A stretch of 64,000 nt of DNA from Syntrophaceae bacterium (GTDB lineage: Bacteria > Desulfobacterota > Syntrophia > Syntrophales > Smithellaceae). Below are positions 39,901-48,502 of the stretch, piece after piece. The notes beneath the pieces are model-generated. The model saw only the letters and a program-made list of their open reading frames with translations. It searched no databases and had not been told where the DNA came from. The stretch's first letter is position 1. Each line of letters starts with the position of its first letter. The DNA lies in NCBI GenBank assembly GCA_018436925.1, contig JAHDKI010000011.1, positions 62,001-126,000 of the forward strand, read 5' to 3'. A program made the position numbers and the translations under genes.

Positions 39901-40680
39901 ATGCTTAGCAAAAGAATTATACCCTGCCTCGACGTCCGGGCGGGCAAACTCACCAAAGGCGTCAAATTTCAAGGCAATGTCGATATCGGCGACCCGGTGG
40001 CGGCGGCGCGCGAATACTATGAACAAGGCGCGGATGAAATTGTCTTTTATGATATTACCGCCTCGTCGGACAAACGCGACATCATGATTGACGTTGTGCG
40101 CCGCGTGGCGGAAACAATCTTTATTCCGTTTTCCGTTGGCGGCGGCATTCGCACCCTCGACGACATGAGAAAAGTGATCGCAGCGGGCGCGGAAAAAGTG
40201 AGCGTAAACTCCGCCGCAGTGGAAAATCCACAAATCATCGCACAGGGCGCGAAAGCTTTCGGCAGCCAGTGTGTGGTGCTGGGCATGGACGTCAAAAAGG
40301 TCGATGTATCCCGCCAAATCCCCTCAGGTTACGAAATCGTTATTGAAGGCGGCCGCAAATATACTGGCATCGATGCGTTATGGTGGGCCAAAGAGGGACA
40401 GTGCCTCGGCGCGGGGGAAATTTGTCTGAACTCGATCGACGCGGACGGCATGCAGGACGGCTATGAGGTCCACCTGACCTCGCTGATTTCCGAATCGGTT
40501 CAGATTCCGGTGATCGCCTCGGGCGGCGCGGGAAAGCCCGAGCATCTGGCGGATGTTTTAACCACAGGAAAAGCCGACGCAGCCCTTATCGCCTCAATGG
40601 TGCATTACCGGACCTACACCATCTCGCAAATCAAGGACTACCTGAACCGGCGCAATATTCAAACGCGGATGCTTTGGTAG
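39901..40680 (+). CDS. hisF: Imidazole glycerol phosphate synthase cyclase subunit HisF
   Basis: A 259-residue (beta-alpha)8 barrel. Both catalytic aspartates are at the canonical numbers, D11 in CLDVRAG and D130 in GMDVKKV. The phosphate-binding loops ([23 protein letters not shown]) and the N-terminal gate residue R5 are present. The segment usually reading TSMDRDG is NSIDADG here, a mild departure from most histidine-pathway enzymes. It should close the imidazole ring using ammonia from HisH. The ATG is typical ([12 protein letters not shown]). Confidence 0.9.
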   Translation: MLSKRIIPCLDVRAGKLTKGVKFQGNVDIGDPVAAAREYYEQGADEIVFYDITASSDKRDIMIDVVRRVAETIFIPFSVGGGIRTLDDMRKVIAAGAEKVSVNSAAVENPQIIAQGAKAFGSQCVVLGMDVKKVDVSRQIPSGYEIVIEGGRKYTGIDALWWAKEGQCLGAGEICLNSIDADGMQDGYEVHLTSLISESVQIPVIASGGAGKPEHLADVLTTGKADAALIASMVHYRTYTISQIKDYLNRRNIQTRMLW

Positions 40681-40719
40681 GGCCGTAACGGTTTGATCCC
40701 CCGGATATGATTATTGTGC

Positions 40720-40749
40720 TTGACGAATTTTCATTTGTATTCTTAATAT
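40720..40749 (+). promoter_or_regulatory. Promoter for pdxST
   Basis: TTGACG (40720-40725) and TAATAT (40744-40749) are separated by 18 bases, giving a leader of about 70 bases. This separates pdxST from hisHF as a transcription unit. Confidence 0.5.
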
Positions 40750-40828
40750 CCGCTGATTAAATTATTATCAACTTGGCGTTAATCGCCCGGAAGGCAGAAT
40801 ATTTAAAGAGTCAGGAGGCGAATATAAA

Positions 40829-41710
40829 GTGGATTCAAAACGTTATGAGTTAAATGTTCAGCTGGCGCAAATGCTTAAAGGCGGCGTCATTATGGACGTG
40901 ACCAATGTGGAGCAGGCCAAAATCGCCGAAGACGCTGGCGCCGTAGCCGTCATGGCGCTCGAACGGGTTCCGGCGGATATACGCAAACAAGGCGGGGTGG
41001 CCCGCATGTCGGACCCGGCGATGATCGCTGAAATCAAAAAAGCGGTCACCATTCCGGTAATGGCCAAAGCCCGAATCGGCCATTTCGTGGAAGCACAGCT
41101 TCTGGAAGCCCTGAAAATCGACTACATTGATGAAAGTGAAGTTTTGACTCCCGCCGATGAAGAATGCCACATCGACAAGACGACATTCTCGATTCCTTTT
41201 GTCTGCGGCGCAAGAAATCTCGGAGAAGCCTGCCGCCGCATCGCCGAGGGCGCGGCCATGATTCGCACCAAAGGCGAGGCCGGAACGGGAAATGTGGTTG
41301 AAGCGGTCCGCCACATGCGAACAATGAATCGCGAAATCCGGCAGCTTGTCCAGATGCCGGTCGAAGAAGTCACCGGATTTTCCAAAGCAAACGGCATCCC
41401 CTATGAAATCGCTTTGAAAGTAAAAGAACTCGGCAGGTTGCCGGTGGTGAATTTCGCCGCCGGCGGTCTGGCCACCCCGGCGGATGCGGCGCTGATGATG
41501 CAGTTGGGCTGCGACGGTGTTTTTGTCGGCTCCGGTATTTTTAAATCAGCCGACCCGGCCAAACGAGCGCGCGCCATTGTTAAGGCCACCGCATACTATA
41601 ACGACCCGCAGAAGGTGCTGGAAGCGTCGATGGGACTGGGCGAAGCCATGCCGGGCCTGGAAATCGGGCAGATTCCACCGGAACAAATTCTGGCGGGACG
41701 GGGCTGGTGA
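40829..41710 (+). CDS. pdxS: Pyridoxal 5'-phosphate synthase subunit PdxS
   Basis: A 293-residue barrel enzyme that builds PLP from ribose 5-phosphate, glyceraldehyde 3-phosphate and ammonia. The conserved D23 (VIMDVTN), the Schiff-base lysine K80 (VMAKARIGH) and [16 protein letters not shown] are all seen, as is the [11 protein letters not shown] phosphate loop. The start is GTG at 40829 with AGGAGG ten bases upstream. The stop overlaps the pdxT start (GTGA). PLP made here would serve the aminomutase and decarboxylase encoded further right, among others. Confidence 0.96.
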   Translation: MDSKRYELNVQLAQMLKGGVIMDVTNVEQAKIAEDAGAVAVMALERVPADIRKQGGVARMSDPAMIAEIKKAVTIPVMAKARIGHFVEAQLLEALKIDYIDESEVLTPADEECHIDKTTFSIPFVCGARNLGEACRRIAEGAAMIRTKGEAGTGNVVEAVRHMRTMNREIRQLVQMPVEEVTGFSKANGIPYEIALKVKELGRLPVVNFAAGGLATPADAALMMQLGCDGVFVGSGIFKSADPAKRARAIVKATAYYNDPQKVLEASMGLGEAMPGLEIGQIPPEQILAGRGW

Positions 41711-42390
41711 TATTCCGCATGACCGTGCTTCCGATAAGAAAATCGCCGGACCTGATCGGCGTTTTAGATCTGCAAGGCGGCGTTCATGAGCACCTTGAAC
41801 ATCTCGACCGTCTCGAAATACCGAGTCGACGGGTGAAAGACGCAAGCGATTTCACCGGCCTTGCAGGTTTGATTCTGCCGGGCGGAGAAAGCACCTGCTT
41901 GGCGCGCCTGATCACGATTTTCGGTCTAAAAGACGTCATTTTACAGCATTATCGGCTGGGAATGAAAATCTGGGGCACTTGCGCCGGTGCGATTCTCCTG
42001 GCCGAAAAAGTTCTCGGAGAAAATTCTTGCCTCGGCCTGATCGATATCGAAATCGAAAGAAACGGATTCGGCAGCCAGCTTGACAGTTTTGTCGCCGAGT
42101 CAATGATCCCGGCTGTTTCGGGAGAGATTCTGCCCCTTACATTTATACGTGCCCCAAAAATTCTCAAAACGGGAAAAGAAGTTAATGTTCTGCTGCGAAT
42201 TGACGATTATATAGCTGCGGCCGAAAATGACGGCGTACTGGTCACGGTTTTTCACCCCGAACTCACAGGCAGTGTCGCCTTTCACCGCTACTTTTCGGAA
42301 AAATGCGGGTTGACGCCTCAATCGGAAGCAGCAGTCATCAGTGACTGGGGTATGTTGAGCTGGATGAAACACGCGCGCATCGCATCTTAA
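41707..42390 (+). CDS. pdxT: Pyridoxal 5'-phosphate synthase glutaminase PdxT
   Basis: A 227-residue class I amidotransferase that feeds ammonia to Pdx[24 protein letters not shown], the nucleophile in GTCAGAI and the catalytic pair in FHPELTG are present. It is about 30 residues longer than usual because of extra sequence at both ends. The GTG at 41707 overlaps the pdxS stop; an ATG four codons later (41719) is an alternative. Confidence 0.94.
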   Translation: MIFRMTVLPIRKSPDLIGVLDLQGGVHEHLEHLDRLEIPSRRVKDASDFTGLAGLILPGGESTCLARLITIFGLKDVILQHYRLGMKIWGTCAGAILLAEKVLGENSCLGLIDIEIERNGFGSQLDSFVAESMIPAVSGEILPLTFIRAPKILKTGKEVNVLLRIDDYIAAAENDGVLVTVFHPELTGSVAFHRYFSEKCGLTPQSEAAVISDWGMLSWMKHARIAS

Positions 42391-42440
42391 ATTTAATGGC
42401 CGGATATCCGGATCGCTATCAGAACTTCTGAAAGATCGGC

Positions 42441-43352
42441 ATGGATGTAAAATTTATCAATCCTTTTATATACGGAACACTGGAAGTCATGGAAAAAATG
42501 GCTTTCACCAAGCCCGTCGCGGGAAAACCTTACGCCAAAACCGACGAGACGGCCCGAGGTGAAGTCTCCGGCATTATCGGCATGACCGGAGACGCAGACG
42601 GATCGCTTGCCATGAGCTTCAGTGAATCCTGCATTATCGGCATTGTCGAGAAAATGCTGGGCGAAAAAGTCACGGAAATGAATCGTTCGGTGCTCGACGC
42701 AGTTGGTGAGCTTACTAATATGATTTCCGGTTCCGCCCGAAAGTTAATGGAAAAGGATGATCTGAAAGTCATTGCGGCTATTCCGACCATCGTCTTCGGC
42801 CGGGCACATACGGTTCGACACGTCATCAAAGGCCCAAGTATCGTGATCCCCTTCACCACGAGCATGGGTGAATTTGTGATCGATGTCTGTCTCAAGTCCA
42901 ATGTGAAACCCAAGCAGGAAGAAATACCGCAGGCGGGAGAAAAGAAACCTTTCGATCCAAAAGCCCATAATCCGGCCGTTTTCGGCAGACCGTCCATGCC
43001 GAAGGCAGGACCGGACATTTTAAGGGAGCAAATCGAAAAGGATCTGGCCAAAGCCGGTCCGGTCGAGCACAAAAATGCCGCGGAACGAATCGACTATCTT
43101 AAGCAAGTCCTTGAAGAAACGAACAAAACGAGAAGCGCCATTCTCAAGCAAATGAAAGAGCAGCCCTTTATGGAATATACGCAGCGTCAGCGTTATAAGA
43201 AGGCTCTGCCTGCCTATGACGCTAAAATCAAAAGGCTGAAACTCGACATTGCCGCAGCGGAAACAATTCTGAAAATGTCCAAGGATGATTTGGAAAATCC
43301 GACGATCAAACCTCACTTTCAGCATTACCCGAATACCACGAACAAGAAATGA
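42441..43352 (+). CDS. CheX-like protein with a coiled-coil C-terminal extension
   Basis: A 303-residue protein. Residues 1 to about 150 resemble CheX/CheC phosphatases: VSGIIGMTGDADGSLAMSFS, then the active-site helix VGELTNMISGSAR with the E-x-x-N pair. CheX removes phosphate from CheY-type receiver domains. Residues from about 155 onward are a proline/lysine-rich linker and a long charged helical stretch not found in classical CheX. No chemotaxis, flagellar or receiver gene is nearby. Its end overlaps the next gene by four bases. A receiver phosphatase role is family inference. Confidence 0.75.
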   Translation: MDVKFINPFIYGTLEVMEKMAFTKPVAGKPYAKTDETARGEVSGIIGMTGDADGSLAMSFSESCIIGIVEKMLGEKVTEMNRSVLDAVGELTNMISGSARKLMEKDDLKVIAAIPTIVFGRAHTVRHVIKGPSIVIPFTTSMGEFVIDVCLKSNVKPKQEEIPQAGEKKPFDPKAHNPAVFGRPSMPKAGPDILREQIEKDLAKAGPVEHKNAAERIDYLKQVLEETNKTRSAILKQMKEQPFMEYTQRQRYKKALPAYDAKIKRLKLDIAAAETILKMSKDDLENPTIKPHFQHYPNTTNKK

Positions 43353-44149
43353 CCGTCCTGCCCGATGACCTGAAGATGATTTCCGTCATCAAAAACACTT
43401 TTTTCGCCAATGCCCGATACTGGGGCGGACTCAATCAGTCATTCTTTTCAAGCGGGAACCTTTTCGCCATCAACACCGGCATCGATTCAGCGGATCTCAA
43501 TATGGCCTGGAACGAGATTCCGCTTGCCGCTTCCGATCGCGACGATATCAAATCCATTGAAGACTATTTCAAAAGAAAGTCTCTCCCCTTCTGGTGGTGG
43601 CTTTTCCCCTCGACAAGCGCGTCCTCGTGCGCGGAGATTCTCGCCCAAAACGGCTTCGCCTCGGTGATGAGCATTCCTTCGATGGCAGCCGAGTTGACAA
43701 CATCGCCTTATCAGACCGAAACAAGCAAATCCATTACGGTTCATCAAGTCAACAGCCTTCACGATCTGGCCGTTTGGGAGGAGATCTCGTTTTCGGGGTT
43801 TGAATTTCCAGATAAGACAAAACAGCAATACAGGCGCTTTACAGGCGCTTTCAATCTGGACGCTCGTTCGCCTCAAAAATTCTTTCTGGCTTTCTTTAAC
43901 GGAAAGCCTGTTGCAACCGCATTGTTATTTCTGCACAAGGATGTGGCGGGGCTCTACTTTGTCACAACCCTTCATGACTTTCGAAAAAAGGGAATCGGTC
44001 TTGACCTGACACACACCGTCATGCGCTTTGCCCGGCAGGCCGGCTCCCGCTATATCAGCCTTCAGTCTTCTCCGGATGGTTTCCGGATCTATCAGGAGGC
44101 GGGATTCCGGGAATATTGCCGGGCAGAGGTGTACGCGCCTACAACCTGA
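43349..44149 (+). CDS. GNAT-family acetyltransferase-like protein
   Basis: A 266-residue protein with a C-terminal GNAT domain (about 130-260). The acetyl-CoA loop appears as RKKGIGLDLT, preceded by VAGLYFVTTL and followed by SLQSSPDGFRIYQEAGF. The first 120 residues are less conserved, with a tryptophan-rich FWWWLFP segment, and may be a degenerate second GNAT fold. The ATG overlaps the CheX-like stop (ATGA), so the two are translationally coupled. The substrate is unknown. Confidence 0.75.
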   Translation: MTVLPDDLKMISVIKNTFFANARYWGGLNQSFFSSGNLFAINTGIDSADLNMAWNEIPLAASDRDDIKSIEDYFKRKSLPFWWWLFPSTSASSCAEILAQNGFASVMSIPSMAAELTTSPYQTETSKSITVHQVNSLHDLAVWEEISFSGFEFPDKTKQQYRRFTGAFNLDARSPQKFFLAFFNGKPVATALLFLHKDVAGLYFVTTLHDFRKKGIGLDLTHTVMRFARQAGSRYISLQSSPDGFRIYQEAGFREYCRAEVYAPTT

Positions 44150-44154
44150 TCCAT

Positions 44155-45036
44155 TTACAGCCCTTGATCACAGACCATTGCGGCGTTCTGCACGGCGCAG
44201 TCTGCCGGCTGTAAGCCTCCGGCACCGATCGAAGCCAGTTCGTGTTTGGCCGCTTCCAGCTGGGCGCGAAAAACCGGTTCTGTGTGAAGCTTGGCCACCA
44301 CAGCCGCCGCGATCATCCGACCTGCTGTGACGTCGCTTTGCCAGTGCGCACCGCAGATGACACGGCTTTGCCCGAAAGCGTATCCCCGTTTGAGTATCAC
44401 GTCCGAGCGCTCCGGCATCAGTTCAGCCAGAATCAGCGCCCAGGTCCAGCCAATGGCCGTGTGCCCGGAGGGATAGGATCCGTCGCGGCGGAGATTGTCT
44501 TCATCTTCCGGCTTGCAGCTCGGCTCGCCGTGGACCATAAACGGTCGCGGCCGCTGGTAGTGTTTTTTTGCCTTATAAGTGGCATATCCGGCATCTGCAA
44601 GGGTCCGTCGTAAAAGCATATACAAATGAGGCGTGGCCGAGGGATTGATGTCGATCCCTGCCGCACAGGCAAAATGGCCGGCCGCTTCCGGAAAACTCAG
44701 AGTCGCGTCCTGTATGGCCAGCGCCCAGCGCGGCGTGTTTTTTAAAGATCGGGTTTTTCGATACATTTCCTGATCCGCCGCAAAGGCGGATGAATCCGTC
44801 GAAGGCGGTTTCGGCAGCAGAAAGTCACTGTCGGGCGCGTCCGAAAGCGCCAGATAGCCCTGAAGGATGCCGGGAAGAACTTCCGGCACACTGGTCGGGG
44901 GAGCCACCGGCGCGGGAGATAGACCGGCGCAAGCGGCGAGCACGGTCAGGCAGTAAACGGTCCCGACGAACTGAATCCAAGGACGAAAAGTTCGTGTAAG
45001 TTTTCCTCGTATAGCCCGTCTATGATGATTCAGCAT
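44155..45036 (-). CDS. Class A acid phosphatase / PAP2-type lipoprotein
   Basis: A 293-residue PAP2-superfamily phosphatase. The three motifs are complete: KKHYQRPRPF (KX6RP), SYPSGHTAIG (PSGH) and SRVICGAHWQSD (SRX5HX2D), matching periplasmic PhoN-like nonspecific acid phosphatases. The N-terminus has a basic region, a hydrophobic stretch and the lipobox-like LAAC, so it may be a periplasm-facing lipoprotein. The ATG at 45036 lies seven bases after GGGAG. It converges with the GNAT gene five bases away. Confidence 0.88.
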   Translation of the reverse strand: MLNHHRRAIRGKLTRTFRPWIQFVGTVYCLTVLAACAGLSPAPVAPPTSVPEVLPGILQGYLALSDAPDSDFLLPKPPSTDSSAFAADQEMYRKTRSLKNTPRWALAIQDATLSFPEAAGHFACAAGIDINPSATPHLYMLLRRTLADAGYATYKAKKHYQRPRPFMVHGEPSCKPEDEDNLRRDGSYPSGHTAIGWTWALILAELMPERSDVILKRGYAFGQSRVICGAHWQSDVTAGRMIAAAVVAKLHTEPVFRAQLEAAKHELASIGAGGLQPADCAVQNAAMVCDQGL

Positions 45037-45088
45037 CAACGTTCTCCCAGCATTTTCGTCTTTGTCGTTTTATAGGCGGGAAGCTTTT

Positions 45089-45430
45089 TCAGGGATTAAT
45101 CTTACGCCTTTTAAGTTCCATCCGGACTTCAATCCGGCGCTGCCTCAAATCTTCAGCCGTGTAGCCGGTTCCTCCCGTCCCGACGCCAACCCCGCCGCCG
45201 ACCCCTCGTCCGAAGGTGCCCAGGCCGACGCTGAATGACGGAGAACTTTGTTTTTCCTGTTTTTCAATTTCGTCATTGAGACGGTAAAAATACTCCAGCA
45301 ACTGCTCATCGTTCATTGTTTTCGGATTCTCCGCCAATAGATCCGTTGATTTTGCGGCGCAGCCTGCAAGGATAAAGGCAAACACCGCTATCGATGCCGC
45401 AAACAGAACCGCCTTTTTCACGTTTAACAT
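45089..45430 (-). CDS. Small lipoprotein with Gly-rich segment, unknown function
   Basis: A 113-residue protein with a clear lipoprotein signal: basic start, hydrophobic core and LAGC lipobox at about 20-23. The mature part contains a helix (LLEYFYRLNDEIEKQEKQ), a glycine-rich stretch (VGLGTFGRGVGGGVGVGTGG) and a basic tail. AAGGAGG lies five bases before the ATG. It lies downstream of another lipoprotein and the mla genes in the same direction. I do not recognise the family. Confidence 0.7.
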   Translation of the reverse strand: MLNVKKAVLFAASIAVFAFILAGCAAKSTDLLAENPKTMNDEQLLEYFYRLNDEIEKQEKQSSPSFSVGLGTFGRGVGGGVGVGTGGTGYTAEDLRQRRIEVRMELKRRKINP

Positions 45431-45455
45431 CGGAACCTCCTTTTTTCTGTTCGTT

Positions 45456-46160
45456 TTAATCGGCCCCGGCAGCTTCTCTTCGCCCGGCCTTATTGTATTG
45501 TTGCTTGATCAACTCTAATCTTTCTTTCACCAACCTGCCTTTTTCGGTCTCGCCCTGACTTTCGTAATGCACCGACAGGGCCGACAGATGCGCCCACAAA
45601 GGTCTCCGCCAACCGTTGGCGGCGGCGGTATCGATCGCCATTTGCGAAATGGCTTCATTGCCGGGCAGATAGCGTATCCAAACCCCTGCCGCAATCAGAC
45701 GCGAAAGCGGATCATCGATATTCTGCAGGGCGAGAACGGCCCGGGGCGAATCTGCCGCTTGCGCCGCTTTTAGAAAATCAGCATACCGGTTGTCCAGCAA
45801 CGCCGGATCCACTGCTGATAAATTTCCTTTCAAAAAATGGCAGTAGGCCATATGAGACGCAGTCGGAGCCAGTCGGTAGAGTCTGGCAAAAGGAGCTGTG
45901 TCGAAACGCTCAAGGCAGGCCGTATGCAGCGCGAATTGGGTCAGGAAGGCCAAAGACAACCATTCCAGATCATTGCCTGCCGCGAATGCCCGGCGGGCCT
46001 TTTCGAAGTGCGGCTCTGCGGCGTCTTCTTTGCCGGACAGAAAACTCTGCTTGTACTCTTCGAGATGGCGGTAGCCTCTCATCTTCCAGTCGGGCGCCGG
46101 CTGGCCGCCCGCGCAGGACAAGATAAGCACACACATGCAAAGCGTCAGCGTTTTTTTCAT
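45456..46160 (-). CDS. Lipoprotein of unknown function following mlaD
   Basis: A 234-residue protein with a lipoprotein signal (ILSC lipobox at about 13-16). The mature part is all-helical and alanine-rich, with a TPR-like look in FEKARRAFAAGNDLEWLSLA and the C-terminal SVHYESQGETEKGRLVKERL. The ATG at 46160 overlaps the mlaD stop, so it belongs to the mla operon. It could be an accessory outer-membrane component, but no specific family is recognised. Confidence 0.7.
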   Translation of the reverse strand: MKKTLTLCMCVLILSCAGGQPAPDWKMRGYRHLEEYKQSFLSGKEDAAEPHFEKARRAFAAGNDLEWLSLAFLTQFALHTACLERFDTAPFARLYRLAPTASHMAYCHFLKGNLSAVDPALLDNRYADFLKAAQAADSPRAVLALQNIDDPLSRLIAAGVWIRYLPGNEAISQMAIDTAAANGWRRPLWAHLSALSVHYESQGETEKGRLVKERLELIKQQYNKAGRREAAGAD

Positions 46161-47089
46161 GGCGTTTTAAGCTCCGGCATTTTTTTCGATCCGACCACAC
46201 CGTCAAGCTTTTGGACAAGATTGTCGATCGCCGCCACTGCGTCATCAATATCGGAACGCAATATTCGGAAGTCCTTCATCCCTTCCGACGTGTCGGCGCT
46301 GATGCGGTTGATATTGTCGATGGTCTTGTCAAGCTTTTGGAGCTTTTGGAGCACGTCCTTCAGGATGGCGTTGACCTGCGGCAGCGCACCCTCGGGATTA
46401 TAAAGCTGGGCGTCTGTTTTGGCCAGCAGGCCGTCGAGTCGCGCCATGATGTCGTCGAGCTTGCGGAGGGCCTCGTGAACCGCATGAATGCTTTCCTCAT
46501 CGGAGACGGCCATCTCCAGAACCGATTTCTTACCGGCAAGGTTTGAAGTGATTTTCTCCGCATGGCCGAGCGTTTTGTGCAAATCCCCTCGCGGGTCTGC
46601 AAGCGTTCTCGTCAGCCGCTCCACATTGTCGGCAATTTTCGTCAGGCGGTCGAGCATCGGCTCGATTCGAGCAATGGCATCGTTGATGTCATTGACGACG
46701 GTGACCTCGGGAATGACGTTTTCGGACAACGCCGGGCTGCTGAGGTTGTCCGTATTCACCACGATCCGGGCGGCTCCGATCAGCGGACGATAAAGTACGA
46801 AGCTGCTGCCGGAGCGAATCCACTTGACATGGCGGTGAGGAATGCGGATGCGGATGAGCACCAGGCCCTCATCACTGAGCTCAAGGCCGTGAACGACTCC
46901 GATATTAAAGCCCGAAAACACCACCGGCATGCCTTCGGTGAAACCGTCGCCCGATTTTGACGACAAAGTGAAGGTATGGACGGTTTCAAAAAGTCCTTTC
47001 CCCATTGCAAGCGCAGCCAGCGAAACGGCGATGATGGCCGCCGTACACGCCACAAAGAGTCCGACTTTGAATTCGCGGCTTATCGGCAT
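46157..47089 (-). CDS. mlaD: MlaD-family (MCE domain) lipid transport protein
   Basis: A 310-residue protein with an N-terminal membrane anchor (about 8-30), one MCE domain (about 36-120; GDGFTEGMPVVFSGFNIGVV) and a long helical tail with repeated DxxxxLxxL patterns. MCE proteins form hexameric rings that carry phospholipids between the membranes. The tail is longer than in E. coli MlaD and resembles needle-forming MCE proteins. The ATG at 47089 gives MPISREFKVGLF, the usual start. It overlaps the degenerate ATPase gene by ten bases. Confidence 0.9.
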   Translation of the reverse strand: MPISREFKVGLFVACTAAIIAVSLAALAMGKGLFETVHTFTLSSKSGDGFTEGMPVVFSGFNIGVVHGLELSDEGLVLIRIRIPHRHVKWIRSGSSFVLYRPLIGAARIVVNTDNLSSPALSENVIPEVTVVNDINDAIARIEPMLDRLTKIADNVERLTRTLADPRGDLHKTLGHAEKITSNLAGKKSVLEMAVSDEESIHAVHEALRKLDDIMARLDGLLAKTDAQLYNPEGALPQVNAILKDVLQKLQKLDKTIDNINRISADTSEGMKDFRILRSDIDDAVAAIDNLVQKLDGVVGSKKMPELKTP

Positions 47090-47559
47090 AGTGCACCGTA
47101 TTTGTCTTTCATCCAGCAATAGTCGAGAATAAAGCAACGCATGAACAAATCGGAAATGCCGTCGAGCGCGCCCAACAAAAAAGTCGCGTCCTGCAGATGA
47201 GGAAATATTTGAAATGGCCGGTCAATCACGATCAGGGCATTGCGAATCATCGCGGCCCGCAAGAGCATCGCGCAAAAGCGCTCTTCAGCTGTGAGCGCAG
47301 GATTGCGCCGGTTGGCGATATGCGACAGGCCCAGGCGCTCAAGACCCGCGGACACGAAAGCCTGGGTCTGCGCCTTTGTCCAGTTTTCGTGATACTCTTT
47401 GATCAGGGAAATGTTCATCATCACATTCTGATTAGAGATCAGCGGCACATCCGCGCCGACAGGCGCCGTCTGCTCCGGATGCGCATCGGTCAATTCCTGC
47501 CGGCGCCGCTTAAGGGTTCGGTCGGAATCAAATAGATTCAGAATAATCTGGTCAGTAAT
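47080..47559 (-). CDS. Degenerate MlaF-like ABC ATPase lacking Walker A
   Basis: Between mlaE and mlaD, where mlaF is expected, lies only a short gene. Its product has an ABC-ATPase-like middle, VPLISNQNVMMNISLIKEYH (Q-loop region), then LERLGLSHIANRR, then LTAEERFCAMLLRAAMIRNA where LSGGxxxRxALARAL should be, and LIVIDRP where Walker B LLLDEP should be. No P-loop exists in the 450 bases available. The start is uncertain: an ATT at 47559 has AGAGG seven bases upstream, and a TTG at 47493 is an alternative. At most 159 residues could be made. It could be a decaying gene or a repurposed non-ATPase subunit. Confidence 0.6.
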   Translation of the reverse strand: MTDQIILNLFDSDRTLKRRRQELTDAHPEQTAPVGADVPLISNQNVMMNISLIKEYHENWTKAQTQAFVSAGLERLGLSHIANRRNPALTAEERFCAMLLRAAMIRNALIVIDRPFQIFPHLQDATFLLGALDGISDLFMRCFILDYCWMKDKYGALCR

Positions 47560-48320
47560 GACAGCACCTCTATTATTAAAATCGCCGCAAACACATTCAC
47601 CATGCCGCGGGAGACGGTAATCGGAATGCTCGTCAATTCGCGGGTGGCGCGAAGACCGAACCGGATCGGTATTAAGGTCACAAAAAAACCGTAAACCGCG
47701 CATTTCACAAGCGCGATAAATATAGCAGAAAAGCTCGTCGAGTTTAACAAAATGTTTGTATAGACATCAACGCTCATATCGAAGATCAGGGCGGACAGCA
47801 GGAGGCCACTGGCCATCAGCACAATCGAGAACAAGGAACTCAACAAGACCATCGACAGCATGCCGTTGATAATTCTCGGGACCACCAAGTAATCCACAAG
47901 ATCGATCCGGAACATTTCGAGAGCCGTGAGTTCCCGGTTGCTCTTCATGACGGCAATTTCCGCGTTGATGGCCGAAGAGGACCGCAGGGTGATCAGCAAA
48001 ACCGTCAACAACGGCGAGAGCTCCGTGACAATCAAGCCCATCAGAACATGACCGAAGTATTCCGCAAGGCCCAGAGTCTTCAAAGACTGAAAAACAATGC
48101 CCACGAGCAGCGAGGCGAAGACCACGGACAAAGCCAGAAAGACGGGCAGAATCTGAACAGAGGTGAAATAGATCTGATTCACCAGGACGTTTCTCGTGGC
48201 GCGGTTGTAAGCGGCGGGATGAAGCAACCGACGGACGACTTTGCCGGAAAAAATCAAGGTGTCGTGAAGATTATCAACGACGGAAATGATCACTTTCCCG
48301 GTGCTTTCGAGCCCATGCAT
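47538..48320 (-). CDS. mlaE: MlaE-family ABC transporter permease
   Basis: A 260-residue permease with about five membrane segments. The family region FASLLVGIVFQSLKTLGLAE and the TELSPLLTVLLITLRSSSAI block match MlaE; in E. coli it works with MlaF ATPase and MlaD to move phospholipids. The EIAVMKSNRELTALEMF coupling helix, which normally contacts the ATPase, is intact. The ATG at 48320 is eight bases after AAGGAG. It is the first gene of the operon with the degenerate ATPase, mlaD and a lipoprotein. Confidence 0.9.
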   Translation of the reverse strand: MHGLESTGKVIISVVDNLHDTLIFSGKVVRRLLHPAAYNRATRNVLVNQIYFTSVQILPVFLALSVVFASLLVGIVFQSLKTLGLAEYFGHVLMGLIVTELSPLLTVLLITLRSSSAINAEIAVMKSNRELTALEMFRIDLVDYLVVPRIINGMLSMVLLSSLFSIVLMASGLLLSALIFDMSVDVYTNILLNSTSFSAIFIALVKCAVYGFFVTLIPIRFGLRATRELTSIPITVSRGMVNVFAAILIIEVLSLLTRLF

Positions 48321-48407
48321 TACATTGTCTCCTTTTTCAAAGCCGACGTATCCTAACATAACACAACGCCAACTACAAACCGGCGCATCGCTAATATCGC
48401 TTTGACA

Positions 48408-48435
48408 TTGACAAAAAAGTTGGGGTCGTTATATT
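48408..48435 (+). promoter_or_regulatory. Promoter for htrA with a flanking inverted repeat
   Basis: TTGACA at 48408-48413 and TATATT at 48430-48435 are 16 bases apart, a strong sigma-70-type promoter. GGGTC (48423-48427) and GACCC (48436-48440) flank the -10 as an inverted repeat and could be an operator. The promoter lies in the 182-base divergent region shared with mlaE. Confidence 0.65.
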
Positions 48436-48502
48436 GACCCAGAGTTTAGAAAGCCGGGGTGCAGAATTTTAAATCTGGGCTTGTCCGATAATCGGAGGGA
48501 TT

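Noticed and set aside
39206..40680. hisHF as part of a sugar-amidation (WbuYZ-like) locus
   Set aside because: No sugar-nucleotide genes are adjacent and the catalytic aspartates are canonical; kept only as a mild possibility.
47560..47703. Upstream extension of the degenerate MlaF frame
   Set aside because: The first 48 codons lie inside mlaE in another frame and resemble no ATPase sequence.
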